Origin: Desulfotomaculum sp.
GTDB taxonomy: Bacteria; Bacillota; Desulfotomaculia; Desulfotomaculales; Desulfallaceae
Length of the DNA stretch: 64,000 bases
Assembly (NCBI GenBank): GCA_016841675.1
Contig: JAENYQ010000005.1
Location: 1 to 64,000 of the forward strand
Direction of reading: 5' to 3'
Positions 1-10,064 of this stretch are shown piece by piece (position 1 is the first letter of the stretch; every line of letters starts with the position of its first letter). The translations under genes were made by a program, and so were the position numbers. Below the pieces are notes generated by a model. The model was given only the letters and a program-made list of their open reading frames with translations. It was not told the DNA's origin and ran no database searches.

Positions 1-283
1 ATTCTGAACGAAGTGAAGAATCTAGATCCTTCGCTAACGCTCTTAGATGACAGCTTCACCCCGCAATGCACAATTGTTTGTTAAAAATGTTTATCTCATC
101 GATGGGGATTACTGAGTAAAGGGAATAATCATGATTTATTTTTGTTGAAATCCTTCAAGATAATTTCAATAAAAAATAATTTCAACGTCTGACACCAAAA
201 GGAACTGCTGCGAATTATGTAGAATACTCCTGGTGATGGTTTCTATAAATTACGACAGTAATTGCGATAGGGAAGTGTTGATA

Positions 284-724
284 TTGCGTGTAGCCATAGG
301 CAGTGACCATGGCGGATTCAATTTAAAACTGGAAATAATGAATTACCTTAAGGAGCAAAATATTGAATATCATGATTTCGGCACCTACTCCACCGAATCG
401 GTAGATTACCCGGATTTTGCCGCAGCTGTGGCCGGGGCAATAGCCGGGGGTGAGTTCAAACGGGGTATTCTGTGCTGTGGCACCGGTATCGGGGTCAGTA
501 TAGCGGCCAACAAAGTGTCGGGCATCAGGGCGGCCCTGTGCCATGATACCTTTTCAGCCCGGATGGCCGGTGAGCATAATATGGCTAATATTATCACCCT
601 GGGCGAACGGGTAATTGGGCCGGGTCTGGCCAGGGATATTGTCGGCGCCTGGCTGGGTGCCAAGTTTGCCGGAGGCAGGCATGCCCGGCGTTTAGAAAAA
701 ATTACTGCCTTGGAGAGTGAGTAA
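284..724 (+). CDS. rpiB: Ribose-5-phosphate isomerase B (RpiB/LacAB family); ORF opens at 233, likely start TTG near 284
   Basis: Translation VAIGSDHGGFNLKLEI...GILCCGTGIGVSIAANKVSGIRAALCHD...ARMAGEHNMANIITLGERVIG is characteristic of RpiB. Confidence 0.93.
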   Translation: MRVAIGSDHGGFNLKLEIMNYLKEQNIEYHDFGTYSTESVDYPDFAAAVAGAIAGGEFKRGILCCGTGIGVSIAANKVSGIRAALCHDTFSARMAGEHNMANIITLGERVIGPGLARDIVGAWLGAKFAGGRHARRLEKITALESE

Positions 725-869
725 GTGCTGCCAGTAATTCCGCGGCCTGTTTGTGCGCAATTGCATCTCGGTCTAGCGGCGGGTAGCGCTCAACTGTATA
801 TAAACCGGAATCCGGTGCGTAGTTTTTAAGACAGCCGGAAACTGTTAATTAACTTGGGAGGAAAGAAAA

Positions 870-2147
870 ATGAATTTTTACCGCCCCCTGGAAGAGGTTG
901 ATCCCGAAATAAGCCAGGCTGTACAGCGGGAACTGGACAGACAGCGTAACACCCTTGAACTTATCGCTTCCGAAAATATTGTCAGCCGGGCCGTTATGGA
1001 GACCCAGGGTTCGGTACTAACCAACAAGTATGCCGAGGGGTTGCCGGGCCGGCGTTATTATGGTGGCTGTGAGCAGGTGGATGTCGCTGAAGAATTGGCC
1101 ATCAAGCGGGCCAAAAAACTTTTCGGCGCCCAACACGCCAATGTCCAGCCTCACTCCGGATCCCAGGCCAACACGGCGGCGTATTTTGCCTTGCTTGAGC
1201 CGGGTGACACAATTTTGGGTATGAACCTGTCCCATGGCGGTCACCTGACCCATGGCAGTCCGCTGAATATATCCGGCCGTTATTTCAAGATAGCCTTTTA
1301 CGGGGTGGAGAAAGAAACCGGTTTAATTGATTACGACAAAGTCCTGGCCGCGGCCTCAGAATGCAAGCCCAAGCTAATTATGGCCGGGGCCAGTGCGTAC
1401 CCCAGAGAGATAGACTTTGCCCGGATGGGGGAAATAGCCCGACAGGTAGGAGCTTACCTGGTGGTGGATATGGCGCACATTGCCGGCTTAGTTGCCACCG
1501 GGCTGCATAACAGCCCGGTACCCTATGCCGATGTAGTTACCACCACCACTCATAAAACGCTGCGCGGCCCCCGGGGCGGCTTAATTTTGTGTCAAGAAAA
1601 GTATGCCTCCAAAATAGACAAAGCGGTATTTCCAGGCATTCAGGGCGGACCGCTGATGCACGTAATCGCCGCCAAGGCTGTGGCCTTCGGCGAGGCGCTG
1701 CAGCCCGATTTTAAAACATACCAGCAACAGATTGTTAACAATGCCGAAGCGCTAGCCTCAGCATTAGTAAAACGCGGATTCGAGCTTATTTCCGGCGGTA
1801 CCGACAACCATATGATGCTGGTGGATCTGCGTAATAAAAACATCACCGGCCGAGACGCTGAAAAGGCCCTGGACCTGGTGGGGATTACTGTAAACAAGAA
1901 CGCCATACCCTTTGACCCACAGCCGCCGGTAATCACCAGCGGTATTCGCATTGGCACCCCGGCGGTAACCACCAGGGGGCTGAAAGAGCCTGAAATGGAC
2001 CAAGTAGCGGAAATGATCCACCTGGCTATTAGCTTTGGCGATGACGAATCTGGCCGTAAGCAAGCCGCAGATATGGCCGCCGAGCTATGCCGCCGGTTTC
2101 CCATTTACAAAGAGGGTGGAGTGTATGCCTCGTCCCGCCTGGGATGA
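870..2147 (+). CDS. glyA: Serine hydroxymethyltransferase
   Basis: [43 protein letters not shown] and [17 protein letters not shown] motif; RBS gggagg upstream. Confidence 0.98.
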   Translation: MNFYRPLEEVDPEISQAVQRELDRQRNTLELIASENIVSRAVMETQGSVLTNKYAEGLPGRRYYGGCEQVDVAEELAIKRAKKLFGAQHANVQPHSGSQANTAAYFALLEPGDTILGMNLSHGGHLTHGSPLNISGRYFKIAFYGVEKETGLIDYDKVLAAASECKPKLIMAGASAYPREIDFARMGEIARQVGAYLVVDMAHIAGLVATGLHNSPVPYADVVTTTTHKTLRGPRGGLILCQEKYASKIDKAVFPGIQGGPLMHVIAAKAVAFGEALQPDFKTYQQQIVNNAEALASALVKRGFELISGGTDNHMMLVDLRNKNITGRDAEKALDLVGITVNKNAIPFDPQPPVITSGIRIGTPAVTTRGLKEPEMDQVAEMIHLAISFGDDESGRKQAADMAAELCRRFPIYKEGGVYASSRLG

Positions 2148-2577
2148 TTATTTCATGGAAATAACCGGCGTGGTGGCTAAGCGTTCCACCTGCCTGCGGC
2201 GCCATGTGGGTGCCATTATCGTGCGGGACAACCGCATCCTGACCACTGGATATAATGGCGCTCCCTCCGGCCTGGCCCACTGTTTGGATATTGGCTGTAT
2301 GCGTCAGCGCCAGGGTGTTCCCTCCGGAGAACGGCACGAACTGTGCCGCGGTCTGCACGCTGAACAAAACGCTATCCTGCAGGCTGCGGTACATGGTATT
2401 ACCATTGCCGGGGGCACTTTTTACGTCACGCACCAACCCTGCGTGCTGTGCGCTAAAATGATGGCCAACGCCCGGATTAAAAAAGTGGTCTACCAGGGTA
2501 ACTACCCGGACCCGCTGGCCCTGGCCATGCTGGAAGAAGCAGGCATCGAACTAATCCCCTTTGGTGCCAGGTGTTGA
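2125..2577 (+). CDS. dCMP deaminase / ComEB-like cytidine deaminase; ATG at 2125 overlaps the glyA 3' end
   Basis: Zn-binding HAEQNAI and [17 protein letters not shown]-like gagggtgga; ORF track start (2035) is too far upstream. Confidence 0.9.
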   Translation: MPRPAWDDYFMEITGVVAKRSTCLRRHVGAIIVRDNRILTTGYNGAPSGLAHCLDIGCMRQRQGVPSGERHELCRGLHAEQNAILQAAVHGITIAGGTFYVTHQPCVLCAKMMANARIKKVVYQGNYPDPLALAMLEEAGIELIPFGARC

Positions 2578-2616
2578 AAGTTGATTTTGTTGCAAGTTGC
2601 CGACACAGGAGTCAAA

Positions 2617-2848
2617 AGTCAGTAGTCAGTAGTCAGAATAAGATAAAAGACGAAAACATATATTGGGACATTCCTTGACCCAAAAGCCTGTCCAACAATC
2701 AGGGGTGTATCCCCTTTCTATTAAAAACTTACTGGTATGGTAGAAGACGTGTTCGTGTTTGCGGTTTTTATCGTTTTTTTAAGCCTTTCGAAAAGTATGA
2801 GCTCTAACGGCTTATGGCATTTAGAATTCTGACTACTGACTACTGACT
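2617..2848. repeat. 232-bp MITE-like segment bounded by 23-bp perfect inverted repeats AGTCAGTAGTCAGTAGTCAGAAT / ATTCTGACTACTGACTACTGACT
   Basis: Arms 2617-2639 and 2826-2848 are exact reverse complements; no convincing ORF inside. Confidence 0.7.
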
Positions 2849-2892
2849 ACTGAATTAATGCCTGACCCCCTTTAGGAAGACGGTGATAATCG

Positions 2893-3210
2893 GTGCAAAA
2901 AAAAATTGTGGCTCTGCCCAGGCTGAATAACCTCACTCCCACTATGGAATCCACCGCTCTTAAACTAATGGAGGAGGCCGGTGAACTAGCTCAGGCCATT
3001 GGCAAACTGCGGGGCATGAGTGGAGAGCGCTGCGAATTTAACGAGGGGGAAACGCTGGACCGGATTACCAGAGAATTGCTGGACGTGGCCCAGACCGCCG
3101 TTTCCATGATGTTCGTGCTGGAAGAACACTACGGGGTGAATATCGATAAAGCTTTGGAAGAGCACATCGAAAAGCTGATCCAAAAAGGGTACCTGGTGCC
3201 CCAACCATAA
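2893..3210 (+). CDS. MazG-like nucleotide pyrophosphohydrolase family protein
   Basis: KLMEEAGELAQAIGKLRG...ITRELLDVAQTAVSMMFVLEE (EExxE...ExxD-like motif); GTG start. Confidence 0.8.
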   Translation: MQKKIVALPRLNNLTPTMESTALKLMEEAGELAQAIGKLRGMSGERCEFNEGETLDRITRELLDVAQTAVSMMFVLEEHYGVNIDKALEEHIEKLIQKGYLVPQP

Positions 3211-3318
3211 CCACGACATCATCCGAATTGTAGGGGCACCCCTTGCGAGTGCTCCTATAACAATATGCAGTTAATATAGTTTGGTTTAAATTATAACCCC
3301 CGGGGGTGTTTTGTTTTT

Positions 3319-4461
3319 ATGAAGGTTTTAGTTGTGTTCGGCACCAGGCCCGAGGCCATTAAGATGGCTCCCTTGGTAAAACTTTTACAACAGGATGACG
3401 CCCTGGACTGTCGGGTGGCGGTGACCGCCCAGCATCGGGAGATGCTGGACCAGGTGCTGCAGTTGTTTAACATCCGACCCGAGCATGACTTGGACATTAT
3501 GCGGGCGGGGCAAACCCTGTTTGATATCACCGCCCGCGCCCTGGTTGGTCTGAAGCCCGTGCTGGAAAAGGAAAAGCCGGACTTGGTGCTGGTGCACGGT
3601 GACACTACCACCACCTTCGCAGCCTCGCTGGCCTCCTATTATATGCAAATACCGGTAGGACACGTAGAGGCGGGGCTGCGCACCGGCAACAGGTACTCCC
3701 CGTTTCCCGAGGAAATGAACCGCCGCTTAACCGGGGGCTTGGCCCAGTGGCATTTTGCCCCTACTACAGGCGCCCGGGCTAATCTGCTGCGGGAAGGGGT
3801 GGATTCCGAACATATCTTTGTTACCGGCAACACCGTAATTGATGCCCTGCTGACCACAGTGCGCAAAAAATACCAGTTTAGCGACCCGCTGCTGGACCAG
3901 ATGGATTTTAACCGGCACCGGGTGTTGTTGGTAACCACTCACCGCCGGGAGAACCTGGGTAATCCAATGCGGGAAATTTATCTGGCCCTGAGGGATATCT
4001 TGGAGCAATTTTCCGACGTGCGGGTGATTTTCCCGGTGCATAAGAATCCGGTAGTGCGTCGGGTGGTAGATGATGTATTGGGCGGTTCGGATCGGGTGCA
4101 TTTGCTGGAGCCAATGGACTATGAGCCATTTGTTAACCTGATGTCCCGCTGTCATCTGGTGCTTACTGATTCCGGGGGCATGCAGGAAGAAGCGCCCTCT
4201 CTTGGTAAGCCGGTGTTGGTGCTGCGCAACACCACTGAGCGCCCTGAGGCTGTGGATGCCGGCACAGTGCGCCTGGTGGGCACCGATTATACCGCTGTAC
4301 GTACTGAGACCGAGCGCCTGCTTAACGACGAAGCTTACTACCGGGCCATGGCTGAGGCTGTCAACCCGTACGGCGACGGTATGGCCTGCGGCCGGATAGT
4401 GCAGGCCGTCAGGCATGCTTTTAAGCTATCCGACCGCAGGCCCCGGGAGTTCGGTCTATGA
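3319..4461 (+). CDS. wecB: UDP-N-acetylglucosamine 2-epimerase (non-hydrolysing)
   Basis: [21 protein letters not shown]...[24 protein letters not shown]...[31 protein letters not shown]. Confidence 0.97.
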   Translation: MKVLVVFGTRPEAIKMAPLVKLLQQDDALDCRVAVTAQHREMLDQVLQLFNIRPEHDLDIMRAGQTLFDITARALVGLKPVLEKEKPDLVLVHGDTTTTFAASLASYYMQIPVGHVEAGLRTGNRYSPFPEEMNRRLTGGLAQWHFAPTTGARANLLREGVDSEHIFVTGNTVIDALLTTVRKKYQFSDPLLDQMDFNRHRVLLVTTHRRENLGNPMREIYLALRDILEQFSDVRVIFPVHKNPVVRRVVDDVLGGSDRVHLLEPMDYEPFVNLMSRCHLVLTDSGGMQEEAPSLGKPVLVLRNTTERPEAVDAGTVRLVGTDYTAVRTETERLLNDEAYYRAMAEAVNPYGDGMACGRIVQAVRHAFKLSDRRPREFGL

Positions 4462-4646
4462 ACGGCGGTCTTTAATATGGTTTAGAATAGTTCAACGATG
4501 ATGTTGGGCAAGCCAGCATTTAGAGAAAATATCTGGAGAATGTACAGGCATACCTCCTTGTGGTATAATCCTAAGGTGAAACTAATTGTAGAGTTGGATA
4601 AAACAATTAACTAATAAATGATGCGGATACATTTTAAATATGAATA

Positions 4647-4662
4647 TGGCACAGCTTTTGCA
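4647..4662 (+). promoter_or_regulatory. Sigma-54 -24/-12 promoter TGGCACAGCTTTTGCA
   Basis: Matches TGGCAC-N5-TTGCA with GG-N10-GC spacing; about 100 nt upstream of the acyl-CoA dehydrogenase start. Confidence 0.85.
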
Positions 4663-4764
4663 ATGTAAATAAATCAAACTGTTTGTGGTGGTTTTCACAC
4701 CATTTGCACCATTTACATTAATAGTATTTAAAAAGTATTTAAAAAATTAGGAGGGAATTAGAGC

Positions 4765-5922
4765 ATGGATTTTGGTTTAACAGAAGAACAAGCAATGGTA
4801 CAGGATATGGCTCGCAATTTTGCAGAAAAGGAAATTGCTCCTTTTGTTGAAGAAGATGAAAAAAACCATCACTATCGCAGAGAGATATTAACTAAAATGG
4901 GTGAGTTGGACCTGTTGGGTTGGAGCATTCCCGAGGAATACGGCGGAAATGGCATGGGTTGGATGGAAGGCGTTATAGCACTGTATGAAATAGCCAAGGT
5001 TCATACTTCCTGGAGACTTTCGATCAGTGGTAACAACTGGGGTCCAGCGATGACCATTAATGAATATGGTACTGAAGAACTAAAGCAGAAATATATCCCT
5101 GGACTATTAGATGGGTCATCGGTAGGTAGCTTTGCGATCACCGAAGCTAATGCGGGTTCCGATGTAGCTAGTATGAAGACGTTTGCAGCCGATAAGGGTG
5201 ACCACTGGTTGATCAATGGCAGTAAGATGTGGATATCCGGAGGACACACTTCCGATGTTGGATTACTCTATGCTGTCACCGAAAAAGGCGCCGGTGCCAA
5301 AGGGATCTCCTGTTTCGTAATTGACTATAACAATACCCCCGGCGTTACGAGAGTTCCAATTCTCGAGAAAGTCGGTATGTGGCCTGCTCCGACTTCCGAA
5401 CTGATTTTCGAAAATGCAGTGGTTCCTAAAGAGAATCTTTTAGGCCCATTAAATAAAGGCTTCATGATTTGCATGTGGCAACTTAATAATACACGCATGG
5501 GTTGTGCCACTGGTTCGGCAGCTCTTTCCAGGGCCTGCCTGGATGGTTCTGTTCAATATGCTAATGAACGTACCCAGTTTGGCAAACCAATTGGTAAACA
5601 TCAAATGATTCAAGCTCAGATTGCTGAAATGATATTAGAAGATGAGGCAGCTAAAAATCTCGTTTATCGCGCTGCATGGTTAAAAGATAATAAATTACCC
5701 AGTCAGCAGGCAACTTCTATTGCTAAATTAGCAGGTTGTAATGCAGCTGTTCATGGTGCCAACTTAGCAATGAAAATTTACGGTTCATATGGATATTCTA
5801 CTGAATATCCTTGTGGCAGATGGCTCCGCGATGCTAAACAGTTTGAAACCCTAGAAGGAACCTCCAACATGCATCAACAGATTATCGCCAACATTGAACT
5901 TGGTTATTCGCCTAACCGCTAA
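4765..5922 (+). CDS. Acyl-CoA dehydrogenase (candidate glutaryl-CoA dehydrogenase by context)
   Basis: SFAITEANAGSDVASMKT, RTQFGKPIGKHQMIQ, FETLEGTSNMHQQIIANIELG; RBS taggaggg. Confidence 0.93.
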   Translation: MDFGLTEEQAMVQDMARNFAEKEIAPFVEEDEKNHHYRREILTKMGELDLLGWSIPEEYGGNGMGWMEGVIALYEIAKVHTSWRLSISGNNWGPAMTINEYGTEELKQKYIPGLLDGSSVGSFAITEANAGSDVASMKTFAADKGDHWLINGSKMWISGGHTSDVGLLYAVTEKGAGAKGISCFVIDYNNTPGVTRVPILEKVGMWPAPTSELIFENAVVPKENLLGPLNKGFMICMWQLNNTRMGCATGSAALSRACLDGSVQYANERTQFGKPIGKHQMIQAQIAEMILEDEAAKNLVYRAAWLKDNKLPSQQATSIAKLAGCNAAVHGANLAMKIYGSYGYSTEYPCGRWLRDAKQFETLEGTSNMHQQIIANIELGYSPNR

Positions 5923-5962
5923 GGCCGAAGGTTATTTAATTAATTGTTAGTAAAAGTATGCC

Positions 5963-6021
5963 AAAAAGGGGACAGGCTGCTTTTTTCGGTTTTTGAAAAA
6001 AGATGCCTGTCCCCTTTTTTT
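5963..6021. terminator. Hairpin terminator GGGGACAGGC...GCCTGTCCCC + T7
   Basis: Inverted repeat with A-tract on the left and T-tract on the right, downstream of the acyl-CoA dehydrogenase. Confidence 0.75.
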
Positions 6022-6154
6022 GCTAACCAGGTGCATGGCTGGTAGCAGACATAAGAAGGTACCCCATCCTATACTGAAAATAATTACTATGTGCCTAGCA
6101 ATGCATAAACGCATCGCTGTAAAGTAGTGATGTCAACGTATTTGTGCAGACACC

Positions 6155-6190
6155 TTGCATTAATGCATCGATAATGCATTAATGCATAAC
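6155..6190. promoter_or_regulatory. Tandem palindromes TGCATTAATGCA-tcgataa-TGCATTAATGCA, candidate upstream activator sites
   Basis: Two identical 12-bp palindromes about 120-155 bp upstream of the second sigma-54 promoter. Confidence 0.5.
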
Positions 6191-6309
6191 AATTTTACTC
6201 CAAACAGAGCTGTTTTTCTATTTTAGTATTTTTTGTATAGGATGAAAATCACTATTTTAAACAGCTTGGACGCGATTTGCTGTTGGTCGCGCTGCAATCC
6301 TTGGGCTGC

Positions 6310-6325
6310 TGGCATGTTTATTGCG
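6310..6325 (+). promoter_or_regulatory. Sigma-54 -24/-12 promoter TGGCATGTTTATTGCG
   Basis: GG-N10-GC spacing; upstream of the carboxyltransferase gene. Confidence 0.75.
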
Positions 6326-6499
6326 ATATAAAGTGTGGTATGATAGTCGAGCCCTAATTTGATGGGCTTGTGCTCTTATAATTTATAAATTGGCAGGGGA
6401 GGAATAAGGTTAGTAAGTCCGGACATTCTTTGATCAAGTGCTTATTGTCGCGCTATTCCAACAGCATTTAAAAAAGTGAAACATTTAGGGAGGTTCAGT

Positions 6500-8044
6500 A
6501 TGAGTAAGAAATACGAAGAACTTAAGAGCAGAAGAGAAACAATTTACCAAATGGGCGGCGAAAAAGCCGTTGCCAAACAGCATAAAGAAGGTAAACTTAC
6601 AGCCCGTGAAAGGGTAGATTACTTTTTTGATCCCGGTACTTTTACCGAAATCGGCACTTTTGTAAAACACCGCATCACCAATTTCGGCATGGAGAAAAAG
6701 AATGTTCCCGCTGAAGGGGTTGTATGCGGTTATGGTAAGGTTAACGGCAGGATGGTTATGGTGGGCGCCGAGGACTACACCGCCATGGCCGGTACTTTCG
6801 GTGAATACCACGGCAAGAAGTTTGCCAATGCCATCGACAAAGCCAAGGATATGGGCATTCCCTTTATCGGCTTGAACGATTCCGGCGGCGCTAGACTGCA
6901 GGAAGGTATCGATACCCTGGAAGCCTACGCCTGGCTGTTTAATTCACAGAACCTGGCTTCGGGGATTATCCCCCAAATCGCGCTGCTTTTAGGGCCATGC
7001 TTGGGCGGACAGGCCTATCACCCGGTGATGCAGGACTTTGTTATCCAGAGTCGCAATCACGGCTACATGGGCATCGCCGGCCCGGCCTTCGTTAAAGCTC
7101 AGTTAGGCATAGAAATTGACCTGGAAACACTATGCGGCGTACAAGCGCATGCCGTCAAGTCAGGCTGCACCCATATTGTTGCCGGAGACGACAAGGACTG
7201 CCTGGACAGAGCCAAGGAACTGCTGTCCTACCTGCCCCAAAACAACAAGGAAAAGCCGGCCCGGGTCGACACCGGAGACGATGGCATGCGCATGGTACCG
7301 GAATTGGACGGCATGATCCCCGAACAAACTATGTATCCCTACGATATGCACGAAGTTATTGAAAAACTGGTAGACAACGGCGTGTTCCTTGAAATTATGC
7401 CCGACTTTGCCAAAAACGTAATCATCGGCTTCGCCCGTTTCAACGGACGCAGCACCGGTATTGTGGCTAGCCAGCCCAACTGGATCGGCGGGGTTATCGA
7501 TTGCGACGCCGCGGACAAAGTGTCCAGATTTGTTCGGTTCTGTGACCTGTTCAACATTCCGCTGGTCAACTTGCACGACACACCGGCTTACATGATCGGC
7601 CCCGATCAAGATTGGAAGGGCATTCTTAGACACGGCGCCAAGATGCTTTTCGCCTATATCGACGCCACTGTGCCTAAAATCACGGTCATTATGCGCAAAT
7701 CTTTTGCCGGCGCTTACCTTGGTATGTGCTGCAAAGGTACCGGCGCGGATATAGTATACGCCTGGCCCGAGGCCACCATCACCATCGTGGGGGCTGAAAC
7801 CGCCGCCAGTGTAATTTTCGCCAAAGAAATCAGGAACGCCGAGAACCCGGACGAAGTTAAGGCCCAAAGGATCAAGGAATACAGCGACCTTTACGAGAAT
7901 CCCTACCATGCCGGTGAGCGCGGTTATATAGATGACATTATCCTGCCTTCGGAAACAAGGAAAAAAATCTGCGCCAGCCTCGACTTGCTGGAGAACAAAA
8001 CCGTGGTCAGGCCCTGGAGAAAATTCTCCAATATCAATATGTAA
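6500..8044 (+). CDS. Acyl-CoA carboxyltransferase / decarboxylase alpha subunit (MmdA/GcdA/PccB-like)
   Basis: KLTARERVDYFFDPGTFTEIG, GLNDSGGARLQEGID, GAYLGMCCKGTGADIVYAWPEA; ATG 6500 preceded by ggaggttcag. Confidence 0.92.
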   Translation: MSKKYEELKSRRETIYQMGGEKAVAKQHKEGKLTARERVDYFFDPGTFTEIGTFVKHRITNFGMEKKNVPAEGVVCGYGKVNGRMVMVGAEDYTAMAGTFGEYHGKKFANAIDKAKDMGIPFIGLNDSGGARLQEGIDTLEAYAWLFNSQNLASGIIPQIALLLGPCLGGQAYHPVMQDFVIQSRNHGYMGIAGPAFVKAQLGIEIDLETLCGVQAHAVKSGCTHIVAGDDKDCLDRAKELLSYLPQNNKEKPARVDTGDDGMRMVPELDGMIPEQTMYPYDMHEVIEKLVDNGVFLEIMPDFAKNVIIGFARFNGRSTGIVASQPNWIGGVIDCDAADKVSRFVRFCDLFNIPLVNLHDTPAYMIGPDQDWKGILRHGAKMLFAYIDATVPKITVIMRKSFAGAYLGMCCKGTGADIVYAWPEATITIVGAETAASVIFAKEIRNAENPDEVKAQRIKEYSDLYENPYHAGERGYIDDIILPSETRKKICASLDLLENKTVVRPWRKFSNINM

Positions 8045-8275
8045 CTACTCACAAGTCAGGAGTCAGAAAGTCAGAATTAGAGAATCGGCGGTTTATCGAC
8101 TATCCAATCGCGGGACATTCTGAATTTTTGACTACCTGTGCAGTAACATAGTAATGCAGGCAAGAATTGAAGCTGGTTGCCGCTTAACGGTCGGGTGCAG
8201 CCTTGTGGACGGGGGTTATTATCCCCGTGCCCGGCTGGGCGGTTGCCGGTGCTAATTAGGTAGGAGGTTAATAAA

Positions 8276-8431
8276 ATGGTTGACTGGGGTACAGCTTCAA
8301 CGGTGGCCATCTCAGGAGTATTATCTGTTTTTGCGGTGCTTATAATACTACAGATTTCAGTGCAAATCACCAGTTCGGTCGTTTCAAGTATGGATAAAAA
8401 AAACCAGGAAAAATCAAAAGCAACTAGTTAG
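8276..8431 (+). CDS. Small gamma-type (OadG-like) single-TM subunit, 51 aa (below the ORF track cutoff)
   Basis: RBS taggagg; MVDWGTASTVAISGVLSVFAVLIILQISVQITSSVVSSMDKKNQEKSKATS; lies between carboxyltransferase and biotin carrier genes. Confidence 0.8.
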   Translation: MVDWGTASTVAISGVLSVFAVLIILQISVQITSSVVSSMDKKNQEKSKATS

Positions 8432-8445
8432 GAGGTTGTATAGTA

Positions 8446-8658
8446 ATGGTGCAAATTTGCTCTCCCATGGTAGGTAAAGTTCTTTCGGTGGATGTAAAAG
8501 TAGGCGCCGAAGTTAAGAAGAATGATGTAGTGGTAACCCTGGAAGCCATGAAAATGCAAATTAAAGTCTATGCGCCGTCGGATGGGGAAGTGGCCGAGGT
8601 AAACATCGGTATCGGTGATGTGGTCAGCACGGAAACCGTACTGGTAGCACTGAAGTAG
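8446..8658 (+). CDS. Biotin carboxyl carrier protein (decarboxylase biotinyl subunit)
   Basis: VTLEAMKMQIKVYAPSDGEVAEVNIGIGDVV biotinylation motif. Confidence 0.95.
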   Translation: MVQICSPMVGKVLSVDVKVGAEVKKNDVVVTLEAMKMQIKVYAPSDGEVAEVNIGIGDVVSTETVLVALK

Positions 8659-8784
8659 TAGCTTGTTCTCTCACCCAATTACAGAGGGGTGTTGTTATCG
8701 GCATGTATTAAACATCAAACCCCTCTTACCAAGACTTAATTAAAAGACAAGTAGCTACTTTAAAAACATAAAAGGAGCATGGGT

Positions 8785-9897
8785 ATGGAACAGCTATTAG
8801 AAATCTTTTTTAGCATTGGAATATTCAGCCTGACTCCCGGCAACGTTGGGATGTGGGTAATCGCCTTTGTCCTCTTTTACCTAGCCATCAAAAAGGGAGT
8901 TGAACCGCTACTCCTGTTACCCATCGGGTTTGGGATATTCGCGGCCAACTTTCCACTGACTGGCCTTACGGATGAGGGCGGGCTGTTTTATATTTTCTAT
9001 CATTACGGCATTGAAACTGAATTAATACCACCTCTAATTTTTCTAGGTTTGGGGGCGATGACAGACTTTGGTCCGCTAATCGCCAACCCCAAAACGTTAC
9101 TGTTGGGAGCGGCGGCCCAAGTTGGGGTCTACGGCGCTTTCCTGGGGGCGCTGTTAATGGGCTTTACCATTAACGAAGCAGCCACTATTGGTATTATCGG
9201 TGGTGCGGACGGGCCTACTTCAATATTCTTGTCGGCCAATTTGGCCCCGCACATGATGGGTGCTGTATCAGTGGCCGCATATTCTTATATGGCACTGGTG
9301 CCTATAATTATTCCGCCTATTGCCAAAGCGCTTACCTCAGCCAAGGAGCGGGCCATGGTGATGACGCAAATGAGAGTTGTCAGCAAGACAGAAAAAATAG
9401 TATTCCCTGTTGCAACTTCCATTATCATCATGCTGCTGGTTCCCAAGTCTGCACCTTTGATTGCCATGTTTATGCTGGGCAACCTGTTCATGGAGAGCGG
9501 CGTGGTAGAAAGGTTAACTAATACCAGTCGCAATGAACTTATGAACATCGTGACCATTATATTGGGTGTTGCCGTTGGCTCCACCATGAGTGCAGCGACT
9601 TTCTTAACAGTGAAAACCATCGGCATATTTGGCATGGGTGTTGTGGCTTTCGCTTTCGCCACCGCCAGCGGTGTTTTACTTGCCAAATTCATGAACCTGT
9701 TCATCAAGAACAAAGTGAATCCGCTAATCGGGGCCGCTGGTGTATCCGCAGTTCCCATGGCGGCTCGGGTGGTACACAATATGGGTACGCAAGCCAACCC
9801 GCAAAACTACCTGATGATGCACGCTATGGGTCCCAACGTAGCTGGGGTTATCGGTACTGCGGTAGCGGCCGGTGCGTTCATAACAGCTATTCTATAA
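8785..9897 (+). CDS. Na+-transporting carboxylic-acid decarboxylase beta subunit (OadB/GcdB/MmdB family)
   Basis: LIFLGLGAMTDFGPLIANPKTLLLGAAAQVG...IGIIGGADGPTSIFLSA...GVSAVPMAARVVHNMG. Confidence 0.95.
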   Translation: MEQLLEIFFSIGIFSLTPGNVGMWVIAFVLFYLAIKKGVEPLLLLPIGFGIFAANFPLTGLTDEGGLFYIFYHYGIETELIPPLIFLGLGAMTDFGPLIANPKTLLLGAAAQVGVYGAFLGALLMGFTINEAATIGIIGGADGPTSIFLSANLAPHMMGAVSVAAYSYMALVPIIIPPIAKALTSAKERAMVMTQMRVVSKTEKIVFPVATSIIIMLLVPKSAPLIAMFMLGNLFMESGVVERLTNTSRNELMNIVTIILGVAVGSTMSAATFLTVKTIGIFGMGVVAFAFATASGVLLAKFMNLFIKNKVNPLIGAAGVSAVPMAARVVHNMGTQANPQNYLMMHAMGPNVAGVIGTAVAAGAFITAIL

Positions 9898-9925
9898 TCA
9901 ACGTTTGAAAGTTTTGATTTAATTT

Positions 9926-9972
9926 AACAGCTAGTGCATACATTATACTTCATGATGTATGCACTAGCTGTT
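9926..9972. terminator. 18-bp perfect stem-loop AACAGCTAGTGCATACAT / ATGTATGCACTAGCTGTT
   Basis: Directly read inverted repeat just after the beta subunit gene. Confidence 0.75.
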
Positions 9973-9974
9973 TA

Positions 9975-10050
9975 GGGGGTCAGGCTCTTAACTTATTAAC
10001 TTATTGGCTGAATTTTGCCAATAAGTTAATAAGTTAAGAGCCTGACCCCC
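9975..10050. repeat. Long hairpin repeat, copy A: GGGGGTCAGGCTCTTAACTTATTAACTTATTGGC + 8-nt loop + perfect complement
   Basis: 34-bp perfect inverted repeat; same family at 26906, 34961 and 36392. Confidence 0.95.
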
Positions 10051-10064
10051 TTTTGACCCCCTTT

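Noticed and set aside
725-869. Riboswitch upstream of glyA
   Set aside because: Some local pairing (ccggaatccgg) but no recognisable glycine, SAM or THF riboswitch core.
7160-7909. Long minus-strand ORF (249 aa) inside the carboxyltransferase gene
   Set aside because: Fully antisense to a well-recognised enzyme; no domain features. Same reasoning applies to 3727-4416 (-), 2029-2436 (-) and other antisense ORFs over glyA, wecB, atpA and atpD.
9926-9972. Riboswitch or regulatory RNA at the AACAGCTAGTGCATACAT hairpin
   Set aside because: Perfect stem directly after the last gene of the operon is adequately explained as a terminator.
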